This document shows positions 24,408 to 31,924 of a stretch of 64,000 nucleotides of DNA, in pieces. Location: positions 1 through 64,000 of the IMG/VR virus record IMGVR_UViG_3300048798_000032; one strand, 5' to 3'. The position numbers were made by a program, and so were the translations under genes. Origin of the DNA: a virus. Under the pieces are notes generated by a model. It ran no database searches. It was not told the DNA's origin and worked only from the letters and a program-made list of their open reading frames with translations. How positions within the stretch are numbered: the stretch's first letter is position 1; each line of letters begins with the position of its first letter.

Positions 24408-24940
24408 CAGCGCACCTCCGCGTAACCGATGATTCCGCCCGCGTTCGCGGCGAAGTTGCTGAGCGGCACTACGTCAAGGGGCCACCCCGTGGCGTATGCC
24501 TGTTCCACCGTGTTGCGGCCAAGCAGGATCCCGACGTGACCGGGGTAAGACCACGAGCCATCGGCGCCGGGGGCGAATACCAGGTCCCCGGCCGCGCGCC
24601 GGCTGGCCGGGACGTGCCGCAGGCCGAACCACTGGTCTGCGGCGGTGCGCGGGATGTCCTCACCAGCCGACGCGTAGGACTCCATCGTGAGGCCCGAGCA
24701 GTCGTAACACGATGGGCCCGTGCCGCCCCAGCAGTAGGGCTTGCCGAGCTGTGCGCGCGCGTAACCGATTGCGGCGAGCGCTGCCCCGCGAGCGGGCGTG
24801 CTGTGCGCGGTCTGGGCGGCGTCTGCGGGCTGCGTGTGGTGGTGCCCGCTCACTGCGGCAGCGAGGACGACACCCACGGCGGCGAGCGCGGCCACCTGCC
24901 GTGGGGATGTCCTGCCGTAGCGGTACCCGTAGTAGGCCAT
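24407..24940 (-). CDS. NlpC/P60 peptidoglycan peptidase
   Basis: A 177-residue protein: an N-terminal hydrophobic helix (VAALAAVGVVLAAAVSG), then an NlpC/P60 domain with catalytic C81 (CYDCSGL) and H135 (YPGHVGI). It would cleave cell-wall peptides beside the transglycosylase encoded in the same operon, a pairing common in type IV-like and TraB transfer modules. Confidence 0.87.
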   Translation of the reverse strand: MAYYGYRYGRTSPRQVAALAAVGVVLAAAVSGHHHTQPADAAQTAHSTPARGAALAAIGYARAQLGKPYCWGGTGPSCYDCSGLTMESYASAGEDIPRTAADQWFGLRHVPASRRAAGDLVFAPGADGSWSYPGHVGILLGRNTVEQAYATGWPLDVVPLSNFAANAGGIIGYAEVR

Positions 24941-24943
24941 AGG

Positions 24944-25216
24944 TCAGGGCCGTCCCAGGCAGCGGGCAAGACTGCGGAGGAATTTAGTGCGCAGGAGAGC
25001 CGGCGGCGGGTAGCGGAGGAAGTCGTAACCCTCGGCGTCCACGCCCGCAATGACCTTGCCCTTGCACCGCTGGCACTGGCCAGCGAACTCGGGCTTCCCC
25101 TTCCGCTTGGTCCAGGTGAGGGCATGCCCTCTGGTGCCCAGAGCGCTCGTCATGGCATCCCGGAGCCTGCGGGCCTGCTCCGTGGGCGTCTGCGGCCGGC
25201 GCGTCCTGGTGGGCAT
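24944..25216 (-). CDS. Small zinc-finger protein
   Basis: A 90-residue basic protein. GHALTWTKRKGKPEFAGQCQ and RCKGKV form a single CxxC knuckle. The start MPTRTRRPQTP lies one base after the upstream stop. Similar small Cys proteins accompany conjugative-element genes; function unknown. Confidence 0.6.
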   Translation of the reverse strand: MPTRTRRPQTPTEQARRLRDAMTSALGTRGHALTWTKRKGKPEFAGQCQRCKGKVIAGVDAEGYDFLRYPPPALLRTKFLRSLARCLGRP

Positions 25217-25217
25217 C

Positions 25218-25397
25218 TCAGGACCCGTATGGCGAAGACGAGGACGACTTGCGCTTGCGGCTGCCCGTGCGCCGCTGCTGGGGCTTGGGCAGCAGGCCGA
25301 CCGCCCTGCCGACATCCCGGCCAGCGCTGATCAGGACGCAGAGCACGACGATCACCAGCACGGCGATCACGCCGACGACGAGAGCGTCACCTGCCAT
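25218..25397 (-). CDS. Small membrane protein
   Basis: A 59-residue protein with one helix (ALVVGVIAVLVIVVLCVLISA) and a basic Ser-rich tail (RKRKSSSSSPYGS). The ATG at 25397 is the most likely start; a GTG two codons earlier is possible. Confidence 0.55.
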   Translation of the reverse strand: MAGDALVVGVIAVLVIVVLCVLISAGRDVGRAVGLLPKPQQRRTGSRKRKSSSSSPYGS

Positions 25398-25488
25398 GTG
25401 GCTCACACCCCAGGACGGGTGATGCTTGGCGGTGTGGGCTGTGGCTGCGGGGACCATGTGGGGCTTCTCTCGTCGGTGCGGGTTTTGA

Positions 25489-25630
25489 CCGTCAGGTGCG
25501 CGGCGGCGGCTACGGGGGGCAGGCCGCCTTCAGGCCGCGCACCTGACGGGGATTGCGCCACCGGACACGGGGCCTGGTCCGTGCCCGGTGGCTGAGCCGC
25601 CGCTGTGCCAGCCCAGCGACGGCGGCCTAG
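25489..25630. repeat. Three tandem inverted repeats
   Basis: First: 16-bp arms (CCGTCAGGTGCGCGGC with its complement, 25489-25504 and 25534-25549) around a nested GGCGGC/GCCGCC stem. Second: GCCACCGGACACGG / CCGTGCCCGGTGGC (25557-25592, one mismatch, 8-base loop). Third: an imperfect GCCGCCG..CTG / CAG..CGGCGGC (about 25594-25630). They lie in the non-coding gap (25398-25644) after whiB. Possible terminator, processing site or replication/transfer origin. Confidence 0.6.
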
Positions 25631-25644
25631 GAAGGCGGGAAGGA

Positions 25645-26001
25645 TCATGCCGCGGCCCGCTTCAGCCTGCGGATCTCGGTGCGGCGCTCGTTGGGTGACA
25701 GGCCACCCCATACACCGTGGATACGGTCCGGGGTGTCCCACTCCAGGGCTATCGCGTACTCACCGCACTGGGTGCGGACAGGACAGCCTGCACAGACCGT
25801 CTTGGCCGCCCGGACGGATTCACTCTTGGGCGGGTAAAAAATCCCCGTGTCAATGAACTGGCAGGCCGCGAAGTCGTACCACGCAGGTATCTCGCCGGTC
25901 ACCGGATCGCGCGTCGCCAGCAGGGCGCCGCTGCCGGGGACAGCCGTCAGCAGCGGCCCAGCGGCACCAGGGCTCTCCGCTATGCGAGAGACGCGGGTCA
26001 T
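25645..26001 (-). CDS. WhiB-family transcription factor
   Basis: A 118-residue WhiB-like protein. The four iron-sulfur cysteines are C47, C70, C73 and C79; the GVWGG turn (HGVWGGLSPNERR) and a basic C-terminal tail follow. AGGAGG lies 5 bases before the ATG. WhiB proteins bind sigma factor region 4. Phage copies such as TM4 WhiB can repress host whiB genes and exclude other phages, so this one may reprogramme the host. Confidence 0.9.
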   Translation of the reverse strand: MTRVSRIAESPGAAGPLLTAVPGSGALLATRDPVTGEIPAWYDFAACQFIDTGIFYPPKSESVRAAKTVCAGCPVRTQCGEYAIALEWDTPDRIHGVWGGLSPNERRTEIRRLKRAAA

Positions 26002-26035
26002 GATGCCCTCCTGAGCCAGCGATGGCACGGAGCGG

Positions 26036-26224
26036 TCACGCCGCAGCCTTGTCCCCGTAGCTCGCCAGTGCCGGGGCTGCCGCTGCGAGTGCCCGCTGAA
26101 GTGCGGCCTCGTTGGCGCGGGTCTCGGCCAGCTCGGCCATCAGGACACGGCGGCGCGGCTTGCGGTGGAACAGATGGAATCGACGGTGCTTGGTGTGGGC
26201 GTGCCGGGCTGTTACGGTTGCCAT
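26036..26224 (-). CDS. Small basic helical protein
   Basis: A 62-residue protein: a His/Arg-rich N-terminus (MATVTARHAHTKHRRFHLFH) and a helical Ala-rich second half. GAGAGGA lies about 7 bases before the ATG. Unknown. Confidence 0.55.
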   Translation of the reverse strand: MATVTARHAHTKHRRFHLFHRKPRRRVLMAELAETRANEAALQRALAAAAPALASYGDKAAA

Positions 26225-26311
26225 CGGGCTTGTCCTCTCGTACCGGGATTGGACGGGTTGCGAACGGCTCGGATGTTCCAGCATCCGGGCCGTTGTTTTG
26301 CGTGCGGGGGA

Positions 26312-26506
26312 TCATGACTCTGCCTCGGGCCACGAGGTGATGGCGTCTAGCCAAGCCCGGGGGATGAGCCACAGCGAGCCGATCCGGCGGGCCGGGGCGC
26401 GGCGCTTGAGAGTGTGCACCGATACGCCGGTCAACTCAGAAACCTCAGCGATAGGCAGCAGCAGCCTGCGGTCTTCCTCTCGGGCAGCTACAGCCGATGC
26501 GCTCAA
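26312..26506 (-). CDS. Small HTH protein, TTG start
   Basis: A 64-residue excisionase/MerR-like HTH protein (LLLPIAEVSELTGVSVHTLK, basic wing RRIGSLWLIPRAWLDAI). TTG at 26506 has AGGAG 6 bases upstream. First gene of the leftward transfer operon; in pSAM2-like elements the corresponding gene is an Xis or Pra-type activator. Confidence 0.65.
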   Translation of the reverse strand: MSASAVAAREEDRRLLLPIAEVSELTGVSVHTLKRRAPARRIGSLWLIPRAWLDAITSWPEAES

Positions 26507-26545
26507 GGATGGCTCCTGGTGTCCAGATCGGTCATCTCTTGCACT

Positions 26546-26574
26546 AATGTAAACGTGATAGTTGGTGTAGTCAA
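26546..26574 (-). promoter_or_regulatory. Leftward promoter of transfer operon
   Basis: Read leftward: TTGACT (26569-26574), 17 bases, TACATT (26546-26551). It faces the GntR gene promoter, so the 112-bp gap 26507-26618 is a divergent switch. In pSAM2 the GntR protein KorSA represses such a promoter. Confidence 0.65.
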
Positions 26575-26606
26575 CCCGCGTCTTTCACTAGATCAGTCGC
26601 GTGAAC

Positions 26607-26612
26607 TAGCCT
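26607..26612 (+). promoter_or_regulatory. -10 of leaderless GntR gene
   Basis: TAGCCT lies 6 bases before ATG 26619, with TTCACT 17 bases upstream as a weak -35. The nearby CACTAGATCAGTCGCGTGAA CTAG region contains paired CTAG words that may be operator half-sites. Confidence 0.55.
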
Positions 26613-26618
26613 TGGCGC

Positions 26619-27086
26619 ATGCGCGTACCCGACTACGCCGACCCGACGCCGGCCTATCAGCAGATAGCGGCCGACCTGCGGGCCCGCATCAAGGCGGCCG
26701 AGTACAATCTGGGTGGCAGGCTGCCGTCAAACAAGGCGCTGGTGACGGCGTACGGCGTGTCCGAGGGAACAGTCCGGGCCGCACTTGACGAACTGCGCGC
26801 CGAGGGCATCGTGGCCACGCAGTCCACGCGGGGAACCTATGTCGTGGGCATGCCGAGGAAACCGGCGGATGACGATTCGGCGATGGCTATCGCGCAGATG
26901 CGGGACGAGGTACGCGACTTCGGCCGGCGCATGGACGCTCTGGGCCCAGAAGAACTCCGGGCGGCCTTGGTGCGCCTGGAGCTCAACCTGATCGACCTGT
27001 ACGGGAAGCTCGGGTTCGACTATCCCCGCGAGGACGAGGTGCCCAGCCAGGACACCGGGACGGCGGCACATGGGAACTCCGCATAG
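26619..27086 (+). CDS. GntR-family regulator (KorSA-like)
   Basis: A 155-residue protein. The winged helix occupies residues 1-80 (PAYQQIAADLRARIKAAEY, RLPSNKALVTAYGVSEGTVR AALDEL, GIVATQSTRGTYVVG), and the rest is helical, unlike the larger ligand domains of FadR or HutC types. Small GntR proteins beside traB operons (KorSA, KorA) repress transfer and replication. Probably autoregulated through the divergent region. Confidence 0.85.
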   Translation: MRVPDYADPTPAYQQIAADLRARIKAAEYNLGGRLPSNKALVTAYGVSEGTVRAALDELRAEGIVATQSTRGTYVVGMPRKPADDDSAMAIAQMRDEVRDFGRRMDALGPEELRAALVRLELNLIDLYGKLGFDYPREDEVPSQDTGTAAHGNSA

Positions 27087-27864
27087 CGCCGATGTCGTCA
27101 GCATCGGCAGGCACACCGCCTACCGGGCCGACTTCGGGAGCCTCGCCGCCCAGCAGATGCGGGCAGCGAGAGAGAAGTCCGGGTGTGACCGCGCCGCGTT
27201 CGCCGCAGTGCTGACCGGGCTGCTTGGCTGGGGCGTCTCGGAACCCGCGCTAGCGCGGTGGGAGAGAGGCACCACACCGCCGGGGGACGTCCTGCTGGCC
27301 GCCGCATCCGCGTCCGAGGGCGGCCTGATCGCGCCGCCGGGCACACTGCTCGGGCCGGTGCCGCACAGCTTCCCGGCGTCTGCACTGGAAGGGCCGTGGG
27401 TCACCGCCTACCAGTTCACCCACAATGGCACGCCGTGTCACCATGCGGACATCGCCATCGTGGCAGCCGAGACTGAGCGCCAGATCCGGGCAGCGAACCA
27501 TCCACCGGAACCCCGCACCGAGGGACGGGCGCAGCCGTTCCGCAATGAGATCGAGGCGCGGCTAGCGGGACGGCATCTCATCGGGCACTGGAAGAACACG
27601 AGCGACGCCCGGTACTTCGGCTCGCTGCACCTTGCGGTGCTCCCCGGCGAGACCGTGATGGAGGGCTATTACACCGGTCTCGCCAGCGACATCGGCGTGT
27701 CGGTTGGGCCGTGGCGCTGGTGCCGTCTGGAATATGCGGCGCGAGCTGAGGGTGCATTGGCCGGCCTGACCCTGCACGAACCGGCCGCGGTCTACGAGGC
27801 CGTGATGAACCATTCGCAGTACGGCGCGGGACTCGCGCTGCATGAGATCGGAGAGGAAGCCTGA
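27070..27864 (+). CDS. XRE-type HTH regulator
   Basis: A 264-residue protein. Residues 25-75 form an XRE HTH (MRAAREKSGCDRAAFAAVL, GVSEPALARWERGTTPP). The C-terminal 150 residues are a mixed alpha/beta region with no family I recognise (HNGTPCHHADIAIVAAETER...). It overlaps the GntR gene by 17 bases. May be a second repressor of the element or a stress-linked switch. Confidence 0.75.
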   Translation: MGTPHSADVVSIGRHTAYRADFGSLAAQQMRAAREKSGCDRAAFAAVLTGLLGWGVSEPALARWERGTTPPGDVLLAAASASEGGLIAPPGTLLGPVPHSFPASALEGPWVTAYQFTHNGTPCHHADIAIVAAETERQIRAANHPPEPRTEGRAQPFRNEIEARLAGRHLIGHWKNTSDARYFGSLHLAVLPGETVMEGYYTGLASDIGVSVGPWRWCRLEYAARAEGALAGLTLHEPAAVYEAVMNHSQYGAGLALHEIGEEA

Positions 27865-28265
27865 TGGCCCTGACCAAGCCGGAAGTCCGCGATGTCATCG
27901 ACGTCTACATCAAGGCGTGGGAGACGCAGGATCCGGACCTGATCGTGACCATCTTCACCGAGCAGGCGACCTACCACGAGCGCATCATGGGCGAGCCCAT
28001 CCCGGACCGCGAGGCGATCCGCCGCTACTGGCAGGACAAGGTGGTCGGCGCTCAGGCCAACATCTCCTGCCGCCTGCTGAATCTGTACCTGGACGGGGAG
28101 ACGGCGATAGCCGAGTGGCTGGCCGAGTTCGATGACATTGCGCAGGGCTGCCGTAAGCGCATGCAGGAGATCGCCGTCCTTGAGTTCGAGGACGGCAAGA
28201 TCGCGTCGCTGCGGGAGTACTGGGCGAGCGTGACCGTGGGGGACTTGCACGGGAGCGCAGTCTGA
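27864..28265 (+). CDS. SnoaL/NTF2-like protein
   Basis: A 133-residue cone-shaped NTF2-fold protein (VIDVYIKAWETQDPDLIVTIF, REAIRRYWQDKV, EYWASVTVG). The family includes polyketide cyclases and many small-ligand binders. Downstream of two regulators by TGATG overlap, so it could sense a ligand or be cargo. Substrate cannot be inferred. Confidence 0.8.
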   Translation: MALTKPEVRDVIDVYIKAWETQDPDLIVTIFTEQATYHERIMGEPIPDREAIRRYWQDKVVGAQANISCRLLNLYLDGETAIAEWLAEFDDIAQGCRKRMQEIAVLEFEDGKIASLREYWASVTVGDLHGSAV

Positions 28266-28321
28266 CCCGGGCTTTGGGCGGCGCAAGCCCCGGCGTTCAG
28301 GCCGGGGATAGCCGCTTGCCC

Positions 28322-28726
28322 TCAACTGGGCCTGCGCTGGCCCTCGACGTAGGCCCGGATGATCGACAGCGGTGCGCCACCGCAGGATGCGGCGAAGTAG
28401 GACGGGGACCACAGGTGCTCGCGGTGAGTACGGACCCGGTACCGCTGGCGGAGCCTGCGCGCCGATACGCCCTTGAGGGAGTTCACCAGCCCGGCGACTG
28501 GGACCTTGGGCGGGTACTCGATCAGCAGGTGCACGTGGTCGTCCTCGCCGTTGCACTCCACGAGGGTGGCGCCGAAGTCCTCGCACACCTTCCCGAAGAC
28601 CCCGGTCAGGTAGCTGATCATTTCCCCGGTGAGGACGCCGCGCCGGTACTTGGTCACGAAGACCAAGTGAACATGCAGGGCCGAAACCGCGTGCCTGCCT
28701 CGGCGGTAATCATCGATGGTGTCCAT
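28322..28726 (-). CDS. tnpA: TnpA Y1 HUH transposase
   Basis: A 134-residue protein with HUH residues H64 and H66 (DDHVHLLIE) and likely catalytic Y126 (IIRAYVEGQ). A TACCAT -10 lies 8 bases before the ATG. Same family as 15705-16121 with many substitutions; complete. Confidence 0.9.
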   Translation of the reverse strand: MDTIDDYRRGRHAVSALHVHLVFVTKYRRGVLTGEMISYLTGVFGKVCEDFGATLVECNGEDDHVHLLIEYPPKVPVAGLVNSLKGVSARRLRQRYRVRTHREHLWSPSYFAASCGGAPLSIIRAYVEGQRRPS

Positions 28727-28734
28727 AGACCAAC

Positions 28735-28744
28735 ATGGTACAGT
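28735..28744. promoter_or_regulatory. Overlapping divergent -10 elements, copy 2
   Basis: TACCAT on the - strand (28735-28740) for tnpA and TACAGT on the + strand (28739-28744) for tnpB; the latter is 6 bases before GTG 28751. The arrangement matches copy 1 although the bases differ, so it appears selected. Confidence 0.55.
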
Positions 28745-28750
28745 GGTCGT

Positions 28751-29959
28751 GTGCTGTCCCGATACCGCTACCGCGTGTACCCGGAGCCGGGTCAGATGAT
28801 CACGCTGGCCCGGACGTTCGGGTGCGCCCGCGTGGTCTACAACGACTCGCTGCGGCTGCGGGAAGACTCCCACGCGGGCGGCCAGAGGATCTCCGACACC
28901 GAAGTGCAGCGGCAGGTCGTCACCCTCGCGAAGACCACCCCGGAGCGGGAGTGGCTGGGTGAGGTGGCGTCGGTGGCGCTGGTGCAGGCGTGCCAGGACG
29001 CGCGCCGCGCCTACCGAAACTGGTTCGATTCGCTGTCCGGGAAGCGCAAGGGCCGCAAGGTCGGGCACCCGCGATTCCGGTCCCGTAAGGACAACCGGCA
29101 GTCGGTGCGGCTCACCCGTAACGGCTTCACCCTTCGTGGGGACAGGCTGTACGTGGCGAAGGTCGGCGACCTGAAAGTCCGCTGGTCCCGGTCGCTGCCA
29201 TCGCAGCCGTCCAGCGTCACCATCATCCGCGAGGCGGACGGGCGCTACTACGCCTCGTTCGTGGTGGAGGTGGCCGCCACCCCGCTGTCGGCCGTCAGCC
29301 GCGACATCGGCCTGGACCTCGGCCTGGCCGTCCTGGCCGCAACCTCGGACGGTGAGCTGATCGCCAACCCGCGTCACCTGCGGGCACGGGAACGGCATCT
29401 CGCACGGGCACAGCGGGCACTGGCCCGCAAGGCCAAAGGCTCCGCCAACCGGCAGAAAGCCAGGGTCCGCGTGGCGGTGCAGCACCGCAAGGTCCGCGAG
29501 GCGCGGGCTGACCACCTGCACAAGACAGCGCTTCGGCTAGTCCGTGATAACCAAGCGGTCTACGTCGAAGACCTGGCGGTATCCGGCCTGGCCAGGACCA
29601 GGCTGGCGAAGTCCGTGCACGACGCCGGGTGGGCGACGTTCGTCCGGCTGCTGGAAGAGAAAGCGCAGCGGTACGGGCGCACGGTGGTCAAGGTTGGCCG
29701 CTGGTTCCCGTCCAGCCAGATCTGCTCCATGTGTGGCGTGAAGGACGGCCCGAAGCCGCTGAACGTCCGGGAGTGGACCTGCGGCGACTGCGGCGCTACG
29801 CACGACCGGGACGTGAACGCGGCGCGCAACATCCGCCTGGAAGGCAGGAAGGTGGCGGCCGGGCAGGCCGACACCCTAAACGGCTGCGGAGGGACTGTAA
29901 GACCGGGACGTGTCCCGGCTGGACCCAGTGAAACAGCAACCCACCGGAGCGCGGCGTGA
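28751..29959 (+). CDS. tnpB: TnpB RNA-guided nuclease
   Basis: A 402-residue TnpB with intact RuvC residues D189 (IGLDLGL), E273 (VEDLAV) and D352 (ATHDRD), and zinc cysteines C325, C328, C344 and C347. GTG 28751 is chosen from the TACAGT -10 and from alignment with copy 1 (LSRYRYRVYP versus LRYNYRLDP). Likely functional if its omega-RNA is made from the 3' end and right end. Confidence 0.88.
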   Translation: MLSRYRYRVYPEPGQMITLARTFGCARVVYNDSLRLREDSHAGGQRISDTEVQRQVVTLAKTTPEREWLGEVASVALVQACQDARRAYRNWFDSLSGKRKGRKVGHPRFRSRKDNRQSVRLTRNGFTLRGDRLYVAKVGDLKVRWSRSLPSQPSSVTIIREADGRYYASFVVEVAATPLSAVSRDIGLDLGLAVLAATSDGELIANPRHLRARERHLARAQRALARKAKGSANRQKARVRVAVQHRKVREARADHLHKTALRLVRDNQAVYVEDLAVSGLARTRLAKSVHDAGWATFVRLLEEKAQRYGRTVVKVGRWFPSSQICSMCGVKDGPKPLNVREWTCGDCGATHDRDVNAARNIRLEGRKVAAGQADTLNGCGGTVRPGRVPAGPSETATHRSAA

Positions 29960-30005
29960 GCCGCGCTGGAGGAATCCCCGTCGTTCACGGCGGGGAGGAT
30001 GTCAA
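29949..30005 (+). repeat. Right end / omega-RNA scaffold of copy 2
   Basis: Overlaps the tnpB stop region. Inverted repeat GCGCGGC..GCCGCGC, then hairpin CCCCGTCG-TTCA-CGGCGGGG, ending GATGTCAA. The DNA from 30006 on would be the guide. The orphan at 19259-19306 is of this type. Confidence 0.7.
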
Positions 30006-30009
30006 AAAG

Positions 30010-30030
30010 CCCGGCGCTTGCAACGCCGGG
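30010..30030 (+). terminator. Perfect hairpin after element end
   Basis: CCCGGCG-CTTGCAA-CGCCGGG directly follows the right end. It could be a terminator of the resident DNA, and would also be the guide portion of the element's RNA. Confidence 0.5.
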
Positions 30031-30677
30031 CCGTGCGGCTGCTGTGAGGATGCGGGAGGCCGGGCCAGCGCTCACACGCCGGGGCGGTTGATCGCTGGCC
30101 GGAAGATCCACGGCAGCCGTACCGGCACTTCCTGGCTGCCGCTGGCAAAACTGTTCCCATTCGCCCATGTCATGCGCCAACCATAACCCTCCTGCTGAGG
30201 TTTACGGTGGATGTGCTGGGGGTGGCTGCATCGTGCAACCGTTCGCATCGGCCTGCCAGCGAAAACGGTTCACGTCCCGCAATCCCGCATGTCGCAATAT
30301 TCCCGTATGTCACGATGGCGCAGTTCTTGCGGCAGCGGGCAGCCGGGCGTAGCGTGAGCGCAATTGCGTGGATGGGCCGGGGGAGGCCCCGGTAACGGTG
30401 GGGAATGCGCCATGCAAATCCCTGGCCGCACCGCGTGATGAACGGGATGAGGCTGGCCAGCCCGTGAACGCCAGCGGCGGGGGCGTGTCGCGGTGCGCAC
30501 TATTGCTTCCGGCCCTGCCGCTGGCCCGGATGGCTACCCCGGCTTACTGAACGCGTGCACCGTTTTGGCTGTGCCGTTACCCTGCCAGCGGGTAATGTCG
30601 TGGAGCGCACCGCGACAGACAGTCCTGTCCCGACAGCGGACAGTTGTGGCTTATGTCCGCATTGAGAGGTGTGCCCT
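30031..30677. other. Non-coding stretch between element and 30.7 kb genes
   Basis: About 650 bases without a credible gene. Contents seen: two 15-base direct repeats CCCGCATGTCGCAAT / CCCGTATGTCACGAT (30284 and 30302, period 18), a perfect hairpin CCGGGG-GAGG-CCCCGG (30377-30392), and clustered GACAG words around 30604-30640. Possibly regulatory. Confidence 0.45.
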
Positions 30678-30959
30678 ATGCCCGGCCTGATCGTCGCCGC
30701 ACTGGGAGTCGCCACCGCCGCCCTGGTGGCGGCTGGGCTGGCACTGTGGCTGCTCTGGCAGCGCAGGCCCAGCCGGGACACCGGGGAGGTAGCGGTGATA
30801 CCGATGGTGACCGCCGAGCGGCTCGGTCACGAAGTGTCGGCGCTGCGCTGCGCACTGGCCGACGTGTTCGAGTACGCCGAGACATCCCCTCCCGCCGACC
30901 TGGTGCCGACGAGTCCGCAGCCAGCCCTGAGCCTGATTCAGGGTGAACGCAGTGCTTAG
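30678..30959 (+). CDS. Small membrane protein
   Basis: A 93-residue protein with one N-terminal helix (LIVAALGVATAALVAAGLAL) and a soluble part of about 65 residues (VSALRCALADVFEYAETSPP). ATG 30678 has AGAGG about 9 bases upstream. It ends tail to tail with the regulator gene. Unknown. Confidence 0.55.
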   Translation: MPGLIVAALGVATAALVAAGLALWLLWQRRPSRDTGEVAVIPMVTAERLGHEVSALRCALADVFEYAETSPPADLVPTSPQPALSLIQGERSA

Positions 30960-31438
30960 GCTACGGGCCGGTCACCCTGTTCCTTCTGGGCTTTCATGAG
31001 CGTGGCCAGTCCGATCAGGGCACGGCGGATCGCCGTTTCCCCCGGCTCGTCCAGATCCTCCATGTTCCGAATCCGCTCCAGGGCCGGATTGCTGTAGTGC
31101 GGCAATTCGGGCGCGGCGGACTTGGAGCGCTGCCGCACGATTTCCGTCAGAATCTCGGCGGCATCGGTGCGGCCAGCGCTCGTGAGTTCTTCGGGTGTGA
31201 CACCTACGGCGTAGGCCATGTGTGCGAGCGTCGCGGCACTGGCGCGGGCCGGGACACCTCGCTCGCCGCGTCGGCTGCCTGTTCCCTTTTCGACCTCTAG
31301 CCAGTAGGCAGCCGTGATCACGGCGTCTGGTGGGCTCATCTCGGCCATGCGCCGGACTGCGGCGGATGCCTTCAGGCCCAGCGCTTCGCGGGCAATGCGG
31401 ATCAGATCCGCCTCGGGGGGTGGAGTTGCGGTCTCCAT
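30956..31438 (-). CDS. XRE-like transcriptional regulator
   Basis: A 160-residue protein starting METATPPPEAD. Residues 12-85 resemble an actinobacterial XRE-type HTH with an inserted charged loop (LIRIAREALGLKASAAVRR, YWLEVEKGTGSRRGERG, ATLAHMAYAVGVTPEEL). The rest is helical. Divergent from the regulator at 31626; both are flanked by copies of the same operator. A cI/Cro-like pair is a reasonable guess. Confidence 0.75.
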   Translation of the reverse strand: METATPPPEADLIRIAREALGLKASAAVRRMAEMSPPDAVITAAYWLEVEKGTGSRRGERGVPARASAATLAHMAYAVGVTPEELTSAGRTDAAEILTEIVRQRSKSAAPELPHYSNPALERIRNMEDLDEPGETAIRRALIGLATLMKAQKEQGDRPVA

Positions 31439-31453
31439 AGCGGGATGCTCCAG

Positions 31454-31626
31454 CTCCGTCAGGCTCCTGATGACTAACGATGACACTAGCCCACGGGAAG
31501 CGTTACCGCATAGGGCCACGCGGGGGCAGACATACGATCCCGGCTTTGAGCCGGGCCGAAAATGACTACAGAAGAGTTCTGACAAAACCTTGCGTGTCAT
31601 CGGGAGTCATCGGTAGCCTGACGGGG
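31454..31626. promoter_or_regulatory. Inverted duplicate operator-promoter pair
   Basis: Two 33-base arms, 31454-31486 (read on -) and 31594-31626 (read on +), match at 28 of 33 positions: GTGTCATCG..AGTCATC.G.AGCCTGACGG.G. Each arm contains GTCATC twice, 10 bp apart. In the right arm TAGCCT acts as -10 for the gene at 31626; the left arm has GAGCCT instead and precedes the regulator at 31438. Confidence 0.75.
31614..31619 (+). promoter_or_regulatory. -10 of leaderless XRE gene
   Basis: TAGCCT lies 6 bases before GTG 31626; TTGCGT 18 bases upstream may be the -35. Both TCATCGG operator words (31597 and 31607) fall between them, so a bound repressor would block this promoter. Confidence 0.6.
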
Positions 31627-31877
31627 TGAGCGAAGACACCGCAGCCCCGGCCCGTCTCCTGGATAGTGCCGAACTGAAGCGCAGGCGCATCCTTGCTGGC
31701 TACAGCCAGCCCGAGCTTGCTACGAGGGCCGGGATTAACCAGGCGCACATCTCGCGGCTGGAGGCCGGTGCCCGTGACGTGAAGCCCGCGACGCTCCGCA
31801 AACTGGCCAAGGTCCTGCAATGCAAGATGACTGATCTGATGCCGCAGCCGGTCAGCGACGGGCAGCGTGCATCATGA
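31626..31877 (+). CDS. XRE-family HTH repressor-like protein
   Basis: An 83-residue classic XRE protein: ELKRRRILAGYSQPELATRA, GINQAHISRLEAGARDVKPA, TLRKLAKVLQCKMTDLMP. This is the whole DNA-binding domain with no ligand or protease domain, like Cro or an antitoxin. No toxin gene is adjacent. Leaderless GTG start. Confidence 0.85.
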   Translation: MSEDTAAPARLLDSAELKRRRILAGYSQPELATRAGINQAHISRLEAGARDVKPATLRKLAKVLQCKMTDLMPQPVSDGQRAS

Positions 31878-31924
31878 CCGCCAACCGCAGGTATGACCCC
31901 TGCTGCTGCGAAGGTGCGCGATGA
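31874..31924 (+). CDS. 16-residue coupled peptide
   Basis: MTANRRYDPCCCEGAR, with ATGA overlaps on both sides. The CCC run could bind metal. Supported only by the coupling. Confidence 0.35.
   Translation: MTANRRYDPCCCEGAR

Larger units (their letters stand above)
28275..30005. mobile_element. IS200/IS605-type element, copy 2
   Basis: Same layout as copy 1 but reversed: tnpA leftward, tnpB rightward, with a left-end hairpin (CCCCGGCGTTCAGGCCGGGG, about 28289-28308) and a right end at 29949-30005. The proteins are clearly related to but distinct from copy 1. It sits between the SnoaL-like gene and a non-coding stretch. Confidence 0.85.
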
